Shown here: positions 36,248 to 48,900 of the stretch, one piece after another | Position numbering within the stretch: the stretch's first letter is position 1 | Layout: each line of letters begins with the position of its first letter | From: Apostichopus californicus | Lineage: Eukaryota > Echinodermata > Holothuroidea > Aspidochirotida > Stichopodidae | Reading direction: 5' to 3' | Length of the DNA stretch: 64,000 bases | Assembly: GCA_020650975.1 (NCBI GenBank) | Contig: JAIPMN010000763.1 | Location: 1-64,000, forward strand | Made by a program: the position numbers and the translations under genes | Notes under the pieces: model-generated | Told to the model about the DNA's origin: nothing | The model's input: only the letters and a program-made list of their open reading frames with translations | Databases searched by the model: none

Positions 36248-38249
36248 TGGGCATCATACACACACCATCGTCATCATGACTGCATTGGTTACGATTATCA
36301 TCGAAACCAAGATGGGGTTTTATCTAAATGTTATGGAGTCCATGCAAGAACAAGCACTCCTTGTGATTCTTCTTCTTCTCATTACTTACCTAATGATTGA
36401 TACTATACATCAACGGATGCAATTAATACTTATCCCATCATCTTATATGTAAAATTTCATAATTTTGCATTGGGCCCACAATGATCTTCCTTGCATACTG
36501 GATGTAGCATTTCCTACACTTGTCCTAACTCCCAACATTGCTGGCAAATCTCACATAATGTATAAACGTAACTTTTACACTAAATTATGAAGCACTTAGT
36601 CTCCTTTATTTACCATTTACACTCAATATACATAAATTCCTTTGATGTAATGCCACTAACAAAGACTGACATATGATGAACGTAATGTTCAATCAACAGT
36701 GCTGAAGACTGTTTGCACATTATAGGATAAACTAGATCCAAAAAGATTAACCTAATTCTTTACACAGCACACATGATATGTTCCCAAAGCCTTAACAAAA
36801 AAGACTGAAAACTTCATTTGCTTTGACTTAAACATTTAGCTTATTTAAATTAAAGCTAAGAAATTCCACAACTGCAGGCCAGGCAGCCAAGTAGAATATT
36901 GTATAGTTCACACTGAGGTGAACCTACCAAAGATCATCTCCTATTACAGAAACCATTTATCAAAAACCCAATAACAATAACATATTCTCTAACCAGAGCT
37001 AGTAAGTCACACCTCGCTAACGTCCATTGCGTCTTTGGTAATGAACTGCAACCAACAGTCTACTTTAGGGGGAAAGATTCATCTCTCAAAGGGGCAATTC
37101 CAGGAAGTACACCTATTTTGTGACGTCAGCTTTGATACAAATTGTTTCAAAGTAATCACATTAACGATGAGATCATACAGAGTGCAACAGTTTGATATAT
37201 GAACAACGTCTATAGGAAGAGACTGTCTACTGAGTGGCAATAACACAGGAAGTCTTAAGACCACTCACTGAGCACGGCTTAGAGTCATCAAAGTACTGCA
37301 GTCATCCTATATTCTAATTAAATTCTGTACGTGGGGAATGATGTGGCAGGTGAAGTACTTAACTGAATACATATGAAACAGTTACATAACAAGGTAACAT
37401 CAATGTCCCCAAAGCTTATTTACTAACTGTGCTTTGCTCTGTCTATGTCAGACACAGCTTTGCACATTTTTGAATGAACATCTTTCTTTTCAAAAAACCA
37501 CAACTTCTACTCCAAAGAACTAAACTTTCTTCCAATGGACAGATGATTGATTTTGTTTTGGAAACAAATAAATCATAACAATCAACCACAAGTTGTGATG
37601 CTTCAGTACAGCACTAACAACATTTCCATGAAAGAGAGTTTCATATTAAAAATAGTCAATCATGCATTTCCAAATTTCAGGTGATTTAATTGGCTTATAG
37701 TCCATTACCCATTGTCTGCAAACATTCTGCATCTGTAGTGCTCAATGAACACAAAGCATATTGTTCAACTGCAACTTCTTGTCCGGTTACTTCCCCTGTG
37801 TGAAGATAGCATAGTTTGTGCTATAGGCTATCATATGTGTACACTCAAATATCATAACCTTAGGCCTTGTTGACACACATTTTGGCAAAAAGCGATCATA
37901 GTAGTTCTACTTGAATTGTTGCTGAAAATATCGGTAATATCTGAACCATTGTTTTGATCACAAATGTTATGAATTGAGACAATTTATTAAATTTTGTGAG
38001 AAGCTAACATCTCTGATACTGAACAGGATGTTTCATCTATGTTTGTTCTCTAGGAAAGTAGGCATTGAGAGTTGCTTAAGTAAAATATGTGCATTCATAC
38101 CACAGTAATCTCTATGTTGCAAACTTCAGTAAAGTTTTGAGGTCCCTTTGACCACATGCTTTAGCTTTGTGCATCGTTCATGTTTAACCTACTTCATACA
38201 TTGTCATTTTAGCCATTGAAGCTTGAGGTTTTTTTGCATGAAAAGTTAT
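36248..38249. other. No gene or element recognised
   Basis: AT-rich sequence. A perfect CRE octamer lies at 37121-37128. Nothing else was identified. Confidence 0.5.
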
Positions 38250-38257
38250 TTACATAC

Positions 38258-39559
38258 TAGCGTTGTGTGGTAGTCGGATCACACAACCGGTATCGTAACT
38301 ACAACCAGGATTTTCCTCAACTTTCATCTATGGTTCAAAGCACTTAGTTACGAGACTGTCAATGTCATACATTCAATATGCCTAGCCTAGGCTATGTACA
38401 TACTCTTACACGCACGGTTATACAAAAAATAATAATAACACGCTATATTAGGGCCTTTGTTTTTTAAAATACACTTCCAAAAAGAAAAGCACAAAACTTG
38501 GTAAAAAGCAACCCACACCATCCTTCATTCATACTCGACGTACGATATTAGATTAACACGTTCGCACGTGGATTAAACTTGTAATCCGTACACAAACAGA
38601 AATTGGGAGTTCCCCAGTATTCCATGATATTGGAATAGGGCAAAACCTTCAAGTTCAAAAGTTCACAATGAAAACTATCAGCAAGTCACCACGTGTTTGG
38701 AACTTCAGACATTAAGAATGTAATAAAGGGGCTTACATAGGGGATTATAAACAACATAAAATAAGAATAGTACAGATTTATTTATATCATTAATCGGCTG
38801 TTGTTTACTCCAGAAAATATACTTTCAATACGTACAAAATCAATTTTTGGTACAAAAGTTCTTAAAAATTGAAAAAGTAGCGAAAGATAACTATAAATGA
38901 CATCGTGAAACCCCCACATTAATAAACAAATCCAATTCATTACAGCATCAAATCTCAACTACCGCACTGCGCTGTGTGTACCAGTACTATACCCTAGGCT
39001 ATAATAATATACAGTTCCGTGCGAAGATGGATTTAAACTGGATATACTCCCTGCGGTTTTGGCTCAAAATTGATTAAAAACGTTATAATTATTATAACAA
39101 AATGAGGTGAAATGCTTAAGGGTAAGATTTTGTACATGGGAACCTTCACAATCATCGTTTGAAGGAAGAATAAATAACGAAAATTTCAGAATAAATTTGA
39201 GGTCCCGTAACATGCTGAGCCCAAGTAACGTTCGATATTTGGTGTAGCCTAGGTCCAAATTACTACGTGAAAATTTGATTCGTTAATATATAGGTCTAGG
39301 CCAGTACGTAAATTGATCAGATATTATTCAAACTAAGAACACAGAAACCAGAAATAAACGTGTTTTCTTTTCTTTATTTCAAATAGTAACACGTAGATAT
39401 TTTTATTATATCCGGGATTCCCGGGAATGATACCGAAACGAATGTAATAACCGATTGTTTTCCCAATACCGGTAGTATTTACACATTGCACTGTGATCGG
39501 GACTAGTCAATACCGGGATACCAGGATTCACTTGATTACTGGGATCCCGCACAACGCTA
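38258..39559. mobile_element. Non-autonomous hAT DNA transposon, 1,302 bp
   Basis: Exact 8-bp target duplications TTACATAC lie at 38250-38257 and 39560-39567. The ends are TAGCGTTGTGTGG and the complement of CCGCACAACGCTA, matching at 12 of 13 positions. CCGG and GGGATCC-type motifs crowd the right subterminal region. No transposase frame is present. Its end sequence differs from that of the element at 6113-7870, so it is a separate hAT family. Confidence 0.92.
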
Positions 39560-39567
39560 TTACATAC

Positions 39568-41118
39568 TAACTGTAATTGGAAAGGGGTCAGAACTGGCCG
39601 GGGTTGGGTTAACCTGCCAATGGTGATGAGAAAAAGGGAAAATACGTTCAAGTTTGAATAAAATTTGCTTTGGGTAACTGTTTGTTAATGGTAACATTCT
39701 ACAGGGGTTCATAACAGTTGTGAGCAAGAACTTGGCCTCATAGGGAGTGTTCTTTTGTCGTCTATATGTACAGTACATGTAATATTTTCTACAAACTATA
39801 TGTGGCTCAATAAAATCAATTAAAAGTGCAGTAGTTTTATTCTTACATTTTGTCTCTCTAGAGGCATTGCTTCACTTTACATTGATTTCCAACATTCACG
39901 GCAAATGCATAGCCTATTACATTTTCATTGACATTATACAAGGTGGTTGTATACCATACAGTAGTGTGCATTGCATGATGTCTAGGCTGGCATATATGGC
40001 AACTACTTGTCTACCACAACATTTCCTGCTTTGGAATATGACAGTAATCTTGTTGTTGTACAGTATATTAGTTACAGGTTTCATAATTTGATTTGTTTTT
40101 TAGAACATTATAGACCTGTCACCATACACTTCTGTTGCTTACAAGCCAATGTGTTGTCAAGGGTCATTTAACATTTAAAGTAAGTCCATGTTTTCATGGA
40201 AGACTGCAGGGACAGAAGTTTTTCTGAGCGTACGCAAACATTTGAAGACATTGTATCCCGCAGATGCAACACTTAAAATCATAATAACAATACTGAAGAA
40301 AGAGGAATAATACTCATATCTATTTGATAACTTTATTTCCCAACTGACTGGTATTACCAATGCATAGTCCACTGTCATATGTCATTTTTGCTTGAAATCA
40401 ATGGTAAATGATGAAAAGACACTTAAATTACTGGAATTTTCAAAAATATTCTTTGAAAAGATCATAACCATAGCAAGTTTAGTGGCTGTTCTCAAAGGTA
40501 TTCCCTTCACAGAAGGTTAGTCCCTGAGGATAGGTCACAATCAAGCATAACACCCAACTGACGTCAGAGACCACTCAAAGACCACTCCAAGACCAGGTGT
40601 AATGACCATTATTCCATTTACTAACTTCAAGACCGTTTAGCCTGGCTTGTCAGCAAGAACAGCGTAACTTACTTAAAGAACAGTATCACAGGGTTAAGCC
40701 GCTTTCAGTGCATATTCTGATGAGGAACTGGCACTTTTTCCAGAACAATGTAACAGAATTAAACACAAATTCTGTACTATAAGTCTTGTACCTTAGTTAT
40801 ATGTTGTGTTATATATTTTGCACCTTGTGATATATAGTTAATTTCACAATTTATTAAATCATGTCACAGATATTTCCTCAACAATAAAATGGGAAAAACT
40901 GAGTTAAGGATATTTTAAAAAGGAATTTGGAAAATTGCATTAGTTTGGAAATTTACTATGAAGTAAACCAGAGTAGGCCTACTTGCTAAGCAGTCAAACT
41001 TACAATTTATATCTACCTTTTTGTACCACTATTTTAGTTGATAATTCCATCAACTATTTGAGAGGTTCATGTTTTGCTCATACATCTCTCTCTTCAATGA
41101 ATATGGCTTTGTGATCCA
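39568..41118. other. No gene or element recognised
   Basis: AT-rich sequence with a perfect CRE octamer at 40559-40566. Nothing else was seen. Confidence 0.5.
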
Positions 41119-41405
41119 GAACTTCTGATCATGATTGTGTTCACATGGGTTATTGGTCTGAGATCTGATAACACTTTTGTCATAAGACAATGAGCGTGTT
41201 AAACCATGTGAACACACTCATGATCAGGAACTTCTGATCATGATTGTGTTCACATGGGTTATTGGTCTGAGATCTGATAACACGTTCGTCATCAGACAAT
41301 GAGCGTGTTAAACCATGTGAACACACTCATGATCAGGAACATCTGATAATGAGTGTGTTCACTTGGGTTATTGGTTTGAGATCTGATAACACGTTCATGA
41401 TCATA
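41119..41405. repeat. 110-bp tandem array of palindromes, 2.6 copies
   Basis: Two full units (41125-41227 and 41234-41336) and one partial unit repeat with a 110-bp step. Each full unit is a hairpin: 24-nt arms starting CTGATCATGATTGTG and ending CACTCATGATCAG pair at 23 of 24 positions. Inside the loop TTGTC-ATAA-GACAA and AACAC...GTGTT pair again. The third copy keeps only the left half. Confidence 0.93.
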
Positions 41406-41527
41406 CTGTTCTGTAGGACATCACAGATTTACAAAGTGACAACTCCCAGACAAGACAAGTACTAGGATATCTCTAAAGACCTCTGTCATGTAAACTAAAG
41501 ATAATAGTTAGGTTTGTGTCTGCTTTT

Positions 41528-41920
41528 TTAAGGAGTTTTCCAGTTGTATTTTGCAACCATACTTATATGGGGTTGAATATGCTCTGAAAGACAAAAGATA
41601 CGTTCATACTGACATGCATAGTCAAGCATTTCAAAATAAATGGAATGAAAAGCTATCTCACACATTGACAAGAAGAAGGAACATTCGTCACTTGCCATTT
41701 TGATCATGAATGTCGTTTTATCATAAAATGTGGCATTCATGTTCACATTTGAGCAGCTATCAGTCTGAGAGCAAATAACCTTCAAACCAACTATTGGGGA
41801 TGTATATTGAGAATTGCGACAAACCAAAACCTCAAATTTCTGATGGATATGGACAGAAAAATAATTAGATAGAAAATAATCAAGCTCAGACAAACTGTCA
41901 ACTTGCACTCTGGTTGACTC
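41528..41920 (-). CDS. Orphan ORF or possible last exon, 130 codons
   Basis: The frame is open from an AG (41921-41922) after ATATATATTTTTAG to a stop at 41528-41530. A better pyrimidine tract ending CATATCCATCAG lies inside and would start the exon at KFEVLVCRNSQ. The sequence has about seven Cys residues and reads, for example, LKVICSQTDSCSNVNMNATF, which would suit a secreted domain. I do not recognise a family. Confidence 0.25.
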   Translation of the reverse strand, partial: ESTRVQVDSLSELDYFLSNYFSVHIHQKFEVLVCRNSQYTSPIVGLKVICSQTDSCSNVNMNATFYDKTTFMIKMASDECSFFLSMCEIAFHSIYFEMLDYACQYERIFCLSEHIQPHISMVAKYNWKTP

Positions 41921-41922
41921 CT

Positions 41923-44194
41923 AAAAATATATATCCATAGTTATTAAATTTAAAATGAATAATCCTGCCTCTAGCCAGCATTGCAGAGGTTATGAGGTGA
42001 TAAGTAATTATCACAGCTGAGAGAGAATGGTCAACCAGAGAATGGTCAACCAGAGGTCACTTGGAAGTCATTGTCACTGAAGGATAAACTAACTGCAGTG
42101 GTTAAGTAATTTCCTAATGACAATTTCATTGTATGGCCAAACACACAAATAGATATTCAAATATGCAGCTGTTACCATTCTCTGTTTCCAAACCTACTGA
42201 GTATTAAGTATTAGTCACAAGCACTCAAAATTCAAAACAAGATTGTTACTGATCGCACCAAAAACACCTTTCTATAATTGTTCACCAAATAAAGCATCAT
42301 GAAATTTGATTTGATCATCAACATTTCATCACTCAGAAACTTTTCATAGTAGGTAGTAAGCAAATTAAAAAGCAAATTTGAAAAGACCAACATTGTTTTC
42401 TTATACTTTGCTATTTGAATGAAACTTGCCTTAACAAGGTAATGACTTATATTGTTATGGAATAATAACATCGAACAATATTGAAACATCAATAACAAAC
42501 CAGGCTTAAGCAGACAGTTTCGATGCCGAACAGAACCTTGAAAGCTTTTGCGGATGCTATATATGGAATGATATTAATTTCAATGCATATTTCCATGGAG
42601 CTGCTTGAAACTGGTCCCCAGTTACAATTTTAAGGTTCCAAAGCCTGCAAAATTATCTAAAGTACCATAGCAACTGAAAAACTTGACAGGAGTCAGGAGG
42701 TAAATAACTACATTTATATATATGTGATTTAATTTTGAATAGTATCTACATGTGACTTTAATTTCCCATAACTTTAAGCTACTACAGGAGCCTGCAATCA
42801 AAGTTGTAACGCACATATATCTCAACGTTATGATGTTGTGAATGTTCACTATGTAATCACGCTGAAAGCAACCATTGAGGTTCTTGTTACAAGAGGCCTT
42901 GAGCTATTATTTCTACAATAATACAAGCTGCAAAACAAAAAAGCATGTTCCTAACTTGTGATAAGTTTACATCCACACTTACAGATGTTTGACGTCAGTA
43001 ACTAGTACTATCTACTCTTGAGGGAATCAGGTGGTGGTTCTTATTCATTAGTCCATTACACAGAACTACCAAAGATGCTAATCAGATGCCATTAAGTCCA
43101 ATATATACAGAAGCATGTACATTAATCTCTGTTTTCCTGTATTTCAATTTGTGAAAATTGACACTTGACACAAGATTATATACACATACATACATATATA
43201 TATTTAAAGAACAAAAAGTGACCACCGAAATGGGATTATTCAAATGAATTCAGGTGTAACAATTAATTAAGGCACCACAGGGTTGTCCTCCACTGTTAAC
43301 TATAAATTATGTTGTTGGTTAGGCTTTTTAAGAACACCCTTTCTTTGGCGGGGGGTGGGGGGGATGTGGACATTTAATATCATTCAAAGTGGCTATATGG
43401 ACATAGTCTAGCACACAGACCATGAGGTCACTGTCTTAGAGGCAACATAAACAACATATTGACTATCAGGGTCTTAATTTGCAAGTTTACTGTTTTAGAA
43501 ATATTGACATATTGTTATATCTCAATGCTCTATTGTTTATACAGATCTGTATGGAAGTTGAAAGAACTGTGTCTGGGTGAACATTGAACAAAGGATACAC
43601 CAGCTATACAACTGTTGTGGTCATAGTCTGAAATCTTAAACCACAAAGGGTATAGGCTCTTTAACTTGCCTAGATGGTTTACCATTAATTTATTTCAACT
43701 TCAGAGACTATCAATAAAATAAATTGTTATCAAAAATAGCAGAATTGTCGCCAGATCTGACTTTGCATATATATATCTGGGATGTACAAACTGAGGCTTG
43801 TACTTACTTTGGCATCTATTATAAGTTTACTGAAACATTTAAGCATAATTTGTAATACGTCCACTACTTTCAGATAACTCCTGAGGGTGGGAAGCTACAG
43901 TACTATGAGTTTGTATATATACCTGCAGCAGACGACAGTAATGCTATCAGTGATTGTTTCCTGTTGTCCCGATAAGTTCAAGTTGTACTACAATATTTGA
44001 ACTGTGATTTCTTTTGTTACTCATGGTAACTATTGAACAGTATAAATTTGTTTAACGATCCACAACTTTCTTTAGGCTATCTCATCCAACTTATTGGCAT
44101 TATTTGCAGTTACAATGTAATTTGACAATTGACTGTCATATGAAGTAAAGATTAAAGAACAATTGTTTTGGTATCTTAACACTAAGACACTACT
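41923..44194. other. No gene or element recognised
   Basis: AT-rich sequence. It holds a 17-bp doubling of AGAGAATGGTCAACCAG near 42,022-42,055, a CRE octamer at 42990-42997, TA-rich repeats near 43,190 and a G-run at 43,351-43,372. Confidence 0.5.
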
Positions 44195-44608
44195 ATGACA
44201 CTAATATTAATATACAACAATATGTCAGTTTGGTATAAACCTTCAAAGCACATATGTGTTTCATTGTTGGATATAAGTGGAAAACAAAACATGAACAAAG
44301 TCAAATGTTTGCTTGGATACTGGGAGATTTCTGAAATGCTGCAATTAATCAGTGAGTTGGTACAAACCTTCCTAAGTTTGAAGCAACTAATACAAGATAC
44401 ATATAACCACACCCAATTTGGTCTACTGAAGATATCTCGTGATCAGGTGGCAAGTCTTGAGCTATTGCTACAGGTCTATCCAGCTGGGAGTTGCAACAAA
44501 TTCTTTGTAAGCATTCCTTTTGACCAAGATCATTTTACATACAGTGTGACTAAAAATAACATCAATATCAACCAAATTGTTGTAACATGGAAAGCCACAG
44601 GGATGTGA
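44195..44608 (+). CDS. Orphan ORF, 137 codons, hypothetical
   Basis: Apart from gene A's open frame, this is the longest open frame that is not a repeat. The middle part is leucine-rich and possibly helical (ISEMLQLISELVQTFLSLKQ), and the end is β-like and polar. No signal peptide or known domain is visible. A possible donor (CTACAG|GTCTAT, near 44,473) lies inside. Chance cannot be excluded. Confidence 0.25.
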   Translation: MTLILIYNNMSVWYKPSKHICVSLLDISGKQNMNKVKCLLGYWEISEMLQLISELVQTFLSLKQLIQDTYNHTQFGLLKISRDQVASLELLLQVYPAGSCNKFFVSIPFDQDHFTYSVTKNNININQIVVTWKATGM

Positions 44609-44986
44609 TACAAAACAGTATATATGGTAGAATTTATGTCAACTATAAGCAAAGATATGTGATAAGTGTTGTTATGCACCAAATTAACATCATTACTGTA
44701 GACAAAGAACTCAACATTCCATAAGTTGGTGTGTCTCAGAAGAGTAGTACATCTATTGCAACTTTGTGGTGACCTAACCTAGCACAAGAATTATGTCCCA
44801 CTGCTGGTGATGGCATTCCGAGAATTCAAAGAGATATAAAGCTTTATAAAAAGAGAAACAGTTGCCATGACTCACATCTGTTAGCAATGGTACATTGAAA
44901 GTATTGTTGTTATCTTGTATAGAAACAACTCTACAAGCATATACTTAGATGAATGACCATGACAGAAATATAGAAAATCAAACTGA

Positions 44987-45027
44987 GGGAGAGGGTATGG
45001 GGTGGGGGAGGGGGTGTGTGGTGGGGG
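44987..45027 (+). other. Strong G-quadruplex motif
   Basis: At least five G-runs of 3-5 in 41 bases are separated by 1-7 bases. It is the longest such motif in the window. Confidence 0.8.
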
Positions 45028-45544
45028 TTTGGCAGCTACAAGATTATTGGTTTAGCATCTTTTGTTACATTGAGTCTTTTCCACTTCCTGGAAATTTTAT
45101 GGAGAAGATCAACCTTGATCCCATTGTTGATGAATTTGGGCAATTTAACTAATGGCATAATACAAGTTTGACACGTGCAGGGATAATGTGATTTATAATC
45201 ACCAAAGAGAACAGGGGAGGTGTTCAATGAGTGGTAAATTAAAATTTAAGAAAGCCAAACACCGATAAATTGTAATGGTTTGAGATTGGGGATGTACAAA
45301 TGTAAGTAAAAACTGCAAAGCCAGCTTTAAGTTATCATGATGCAGGGGTGAAATAGAAAGCTACAACACAGATGACAGATTTACAACAGGAACTTACCCC
45401 ATTGATTATTTGGGGTCTGACTGACTGCATGAGTGAATGGGCTTGGTGATTCCTTGCAATAATTTAATATTATGATGTACATCTTAACACTAATGTGAAG
45501 TTAAATTTAGCTTCTCTTTTGGCACAAATTATGTTTATATGGTT

Positions 45545-45975
45545 TTCAGACAGCTCTTAAATAACCTTTGACCTACACACACATCCATAAGTTGTGTGTA
45601 AATAGTATGGTGCAGTCCTGTCATCGAAGTACATTTCTTCTGTAGTTACAGTATTAACAAAGCTTTTAGACTGACCTCTGGTGATCTAAACTGACCATTG
45701 ACCTCAACAGAAAGCTATAACACTCACTGCATGTCACATACAAAGTTTCATTGATACTTGACTATTGGAGTTGTGTGTACAAGGATTGCAGAATTAGACC
45801 TGTAAAGACCCTTAATCGCTTCAAAAACAATAATTTACTTGTTCTCTAAAGGTGGATCCATATGCCAAGTATGAAATTCAATTAAGTTTTGCATTTGAAG
45901 TTATTGCATTCACACAATCATCACACTTTGACCTCTGGTGACCTCAAATGATATTTGACCTCTACAAAAAGCTAG
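45545..45975 (+). repeat. Diverged TGACCT tandem units (about 3)
   Basis: AACCTTTGACCTACAC, TGACCTCTGGTGATC...TGACCATTGACCTC and TGACCTCTGGTGACCTCAAATG blocks mark three decayed copies of the family seen at 35584-36247, with matching CATATGCCAAGTATGAAA spacer text. Confidence 0.65.
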
Positions 45976-48900
45976 AACTGAGATGGCATAAGCGAACATC
46001 CAAACAAAATATACATGTACAGATAAAACAATAGAAGATCTAGGTAAGACAACCTGTGAAGGAACAAGTCAATTCTACTACACTAAGCTTGCCTAAATAT
46101 GAAGCTACCATGCTCTCACACAACTAGTACAGTCTGTCAACAAACTAGTAGGGCAAGGGAGACCTATCCCAGGTAATGAAATATTTAGTAGGATAGTACT
46201 TATGTAACACAGGTGCTGCTGAGGCTTGATTCAGACTTCAACAAAATGTAAGAACCAACATTTGATTCTAGAAGATGAAAAAATATACCAGAAATGCAAT
46301 TATAGCATATCTTCAATTAGTTGATATGACAGAAGGATAAAGTTGTAATTGGCCAGGGAGTGGGTCAGTGTAGGGTACAATGCAAAGGTCTTTACCAATG
46401 TTTGTAACCTACAGTAGGTAGATTGGAGTGTTCATATATAGGCCAGTAAAAGAGAAGTGAAGATGATTCACTTGTACAAGTGAAAATACCTCCAATCAAC
46501 ATGTATGTCTCCATGCATATTAATGGTTTCAAATGAAGACCTAATTTATTGAGAAACTCTTGCACATTTCCATTTTATAAACAGTAGAGCAACATTTTCA
46601 TAACACAATGTCATAAACCATAGCACCTCTACAATATGAAAAATGTCAGTTCTCTGATAATGGTAAGATTGATCATCTTTCACTAATGACACTTGAAGCA
46701 GGGACAAGCAATTTTAATCAGAGTGTAAGCAAGCAACCAATCAAATCACTGCTTTTCATCCACCTTGATCATGAAAGATGGCTCTGAGCTAAACTGAAAA
46801 TCAATTTCATCATCCTTCTTGGAAACCAATACCAGACACTAGACCATCAAATAAATCATACAAGCAAGAGACGTCACACGATATGCCTTGTTAAAATTAT
46901 GACCATGAGAAATTCCTCTCAGGTAATGGACTGTTTAAGAATGGAATTTACTTATACAAAAATACATAATAGTATATGCACCATTAAATGAACTTGAATA
47001 ATTTCACAGTTTACTGCTAATGCAACACCCATGATTCTAATAAGTAATGGTAATAAATTGTTTGTAGCTTTAAATTTCTAGGAATTTCACTGAGTGAAGT
47101 TCACTTCCGTAAAGCTCTGCGGTGAAGTCATGCAAAATTCATTACAATGAGGTATTAATGAAACTTAAACATATCTGTGATAAAAACCATTATTATTTCT
47201 TAATACGTGTTTAATCACAAGTAGGAAATGTTGTTCTGATATGATCTGGTGAATGAAGGTAAAAGCATATCAATTCCTTTAGCTATTTCCCAAGCAACAA
47301 GAAGCTGAATCTAGAGAAACATCTTAAGCTTCCTATGGCTTCATCATAGCAAGGAGGTTCTACCAGGAACCTCATTGACCATACAGACACAACTTGCTGG
47401 TTCACCAGTAAGACTTTCTTGTTTTCTTAGATTGAAATGGAAATGATTTGTTACAGAGTTATCTTTATATTGATCCAACTGTTCTCACAAAGACTATTTA
47501 CCATTATTAAATTTGGGAGAGGGGGGCTTAAAGAGAAAGACATCTTATCCATTAAGACTATCCATGTAGACTATCCATCTTATTCATGTAGACTTCCCTA
47601 TTCCATTTGTACCATGAACTATGCATGGTAACCCATTTTAGAATGAGGGTTTTCAATAGCAGGTTCCTCCCCTTGAATTATGAATATTGATTTCCTTTAA
47701 ATGGTTTTGGAGAGATAGAGAAGTAATCTTTCTAGAAAATATCACAATGATACTAATTGGTTAAGAATCACATTTGTGCAACAATGCTGTGTGTGTACAC
47801 AGGTTCTATGTACAGCAGCTAGTAGTCATAGATCAAACTAACATATTGAATGATTTTAAATGTCCAATATGTGATACCAGGAATCTACTATGGTAAATTC
47901 ACAGCAATATGATAAAATTAATATTTCCAACTGTACAATTTTAAAAGCCAAATGTTACTTATCAATTTAAAAGATCACTACAGTATATTCTGGATTCTAG
48001 CAGTGTTTACTTGTGATACTTGAAACAGAAGACATACATAGAAACATTCCCTGATGTCACCTGACTACGAGCTTGATATTCTAATCTTATATTTAATGTG
48101 AAAATTTAAGAGTCATATGTTCTCTCTAATATTCACTGTACAGGAATTTGACTAGTTTCACTACATGCTAAAATTTAAACAACTTAACTTCTTTTGGTTC
48201 AAATCAATCCATGGAATAATTTATGCCAAAAGTAGCATTTAGTATTTCGTATCATTTTCCTGCATTGAGAATTAATGATTAATGTTTATTGAATTGTAGA
48301 ATTTTCTAATGTGTATATACTACTTTCACTTCTTTCGGTAAGCTTTCATGTACAATAAACCTTCACTGAAAATAAGTTGGAATTTACAATAATATTGAAA
48401 TACAAAAAGTCAGTCTTTTGTCCTCTGAAACTAGTCTAGGCAGTGCCAACCCATCCAGACCCCAACCCCCTTACAGCTTGCCAACAAAAAAAAACTACAA
48501 TAAGGTTTATTTGTAGTTCTTGTGTGGTAAATCAAAAACAAAAAGCACTTTTAAGAAGACAGTAAATGTTGAAAACTTCAAGATATTAGGGGATTTTGCA
48601 AGATTTTACTTTGGGAGCAATGCAAAACAATATTCCATTTTACACTATTAAAATTCCCCCAAATGCAAAGTGTGCAACTTTTGATGATACTGTATAATAC
48701 AAATATACTTAGCACTGTTGGCATTAAAGAGGGTCTGTAATAGACCATTAATGGGCTAAATAAATACGGCACCGAGAATATTCCTCCTTCCTCCCCCCCC
48801 CTCCCTCCTGTGGAACCCTAAATATAATAGTAATAATTATCTTACCATTTTTAAAGCTCTCTGAGAGGTAAGTTACTTTGTCTCGTTTCATCTTCTGTGA

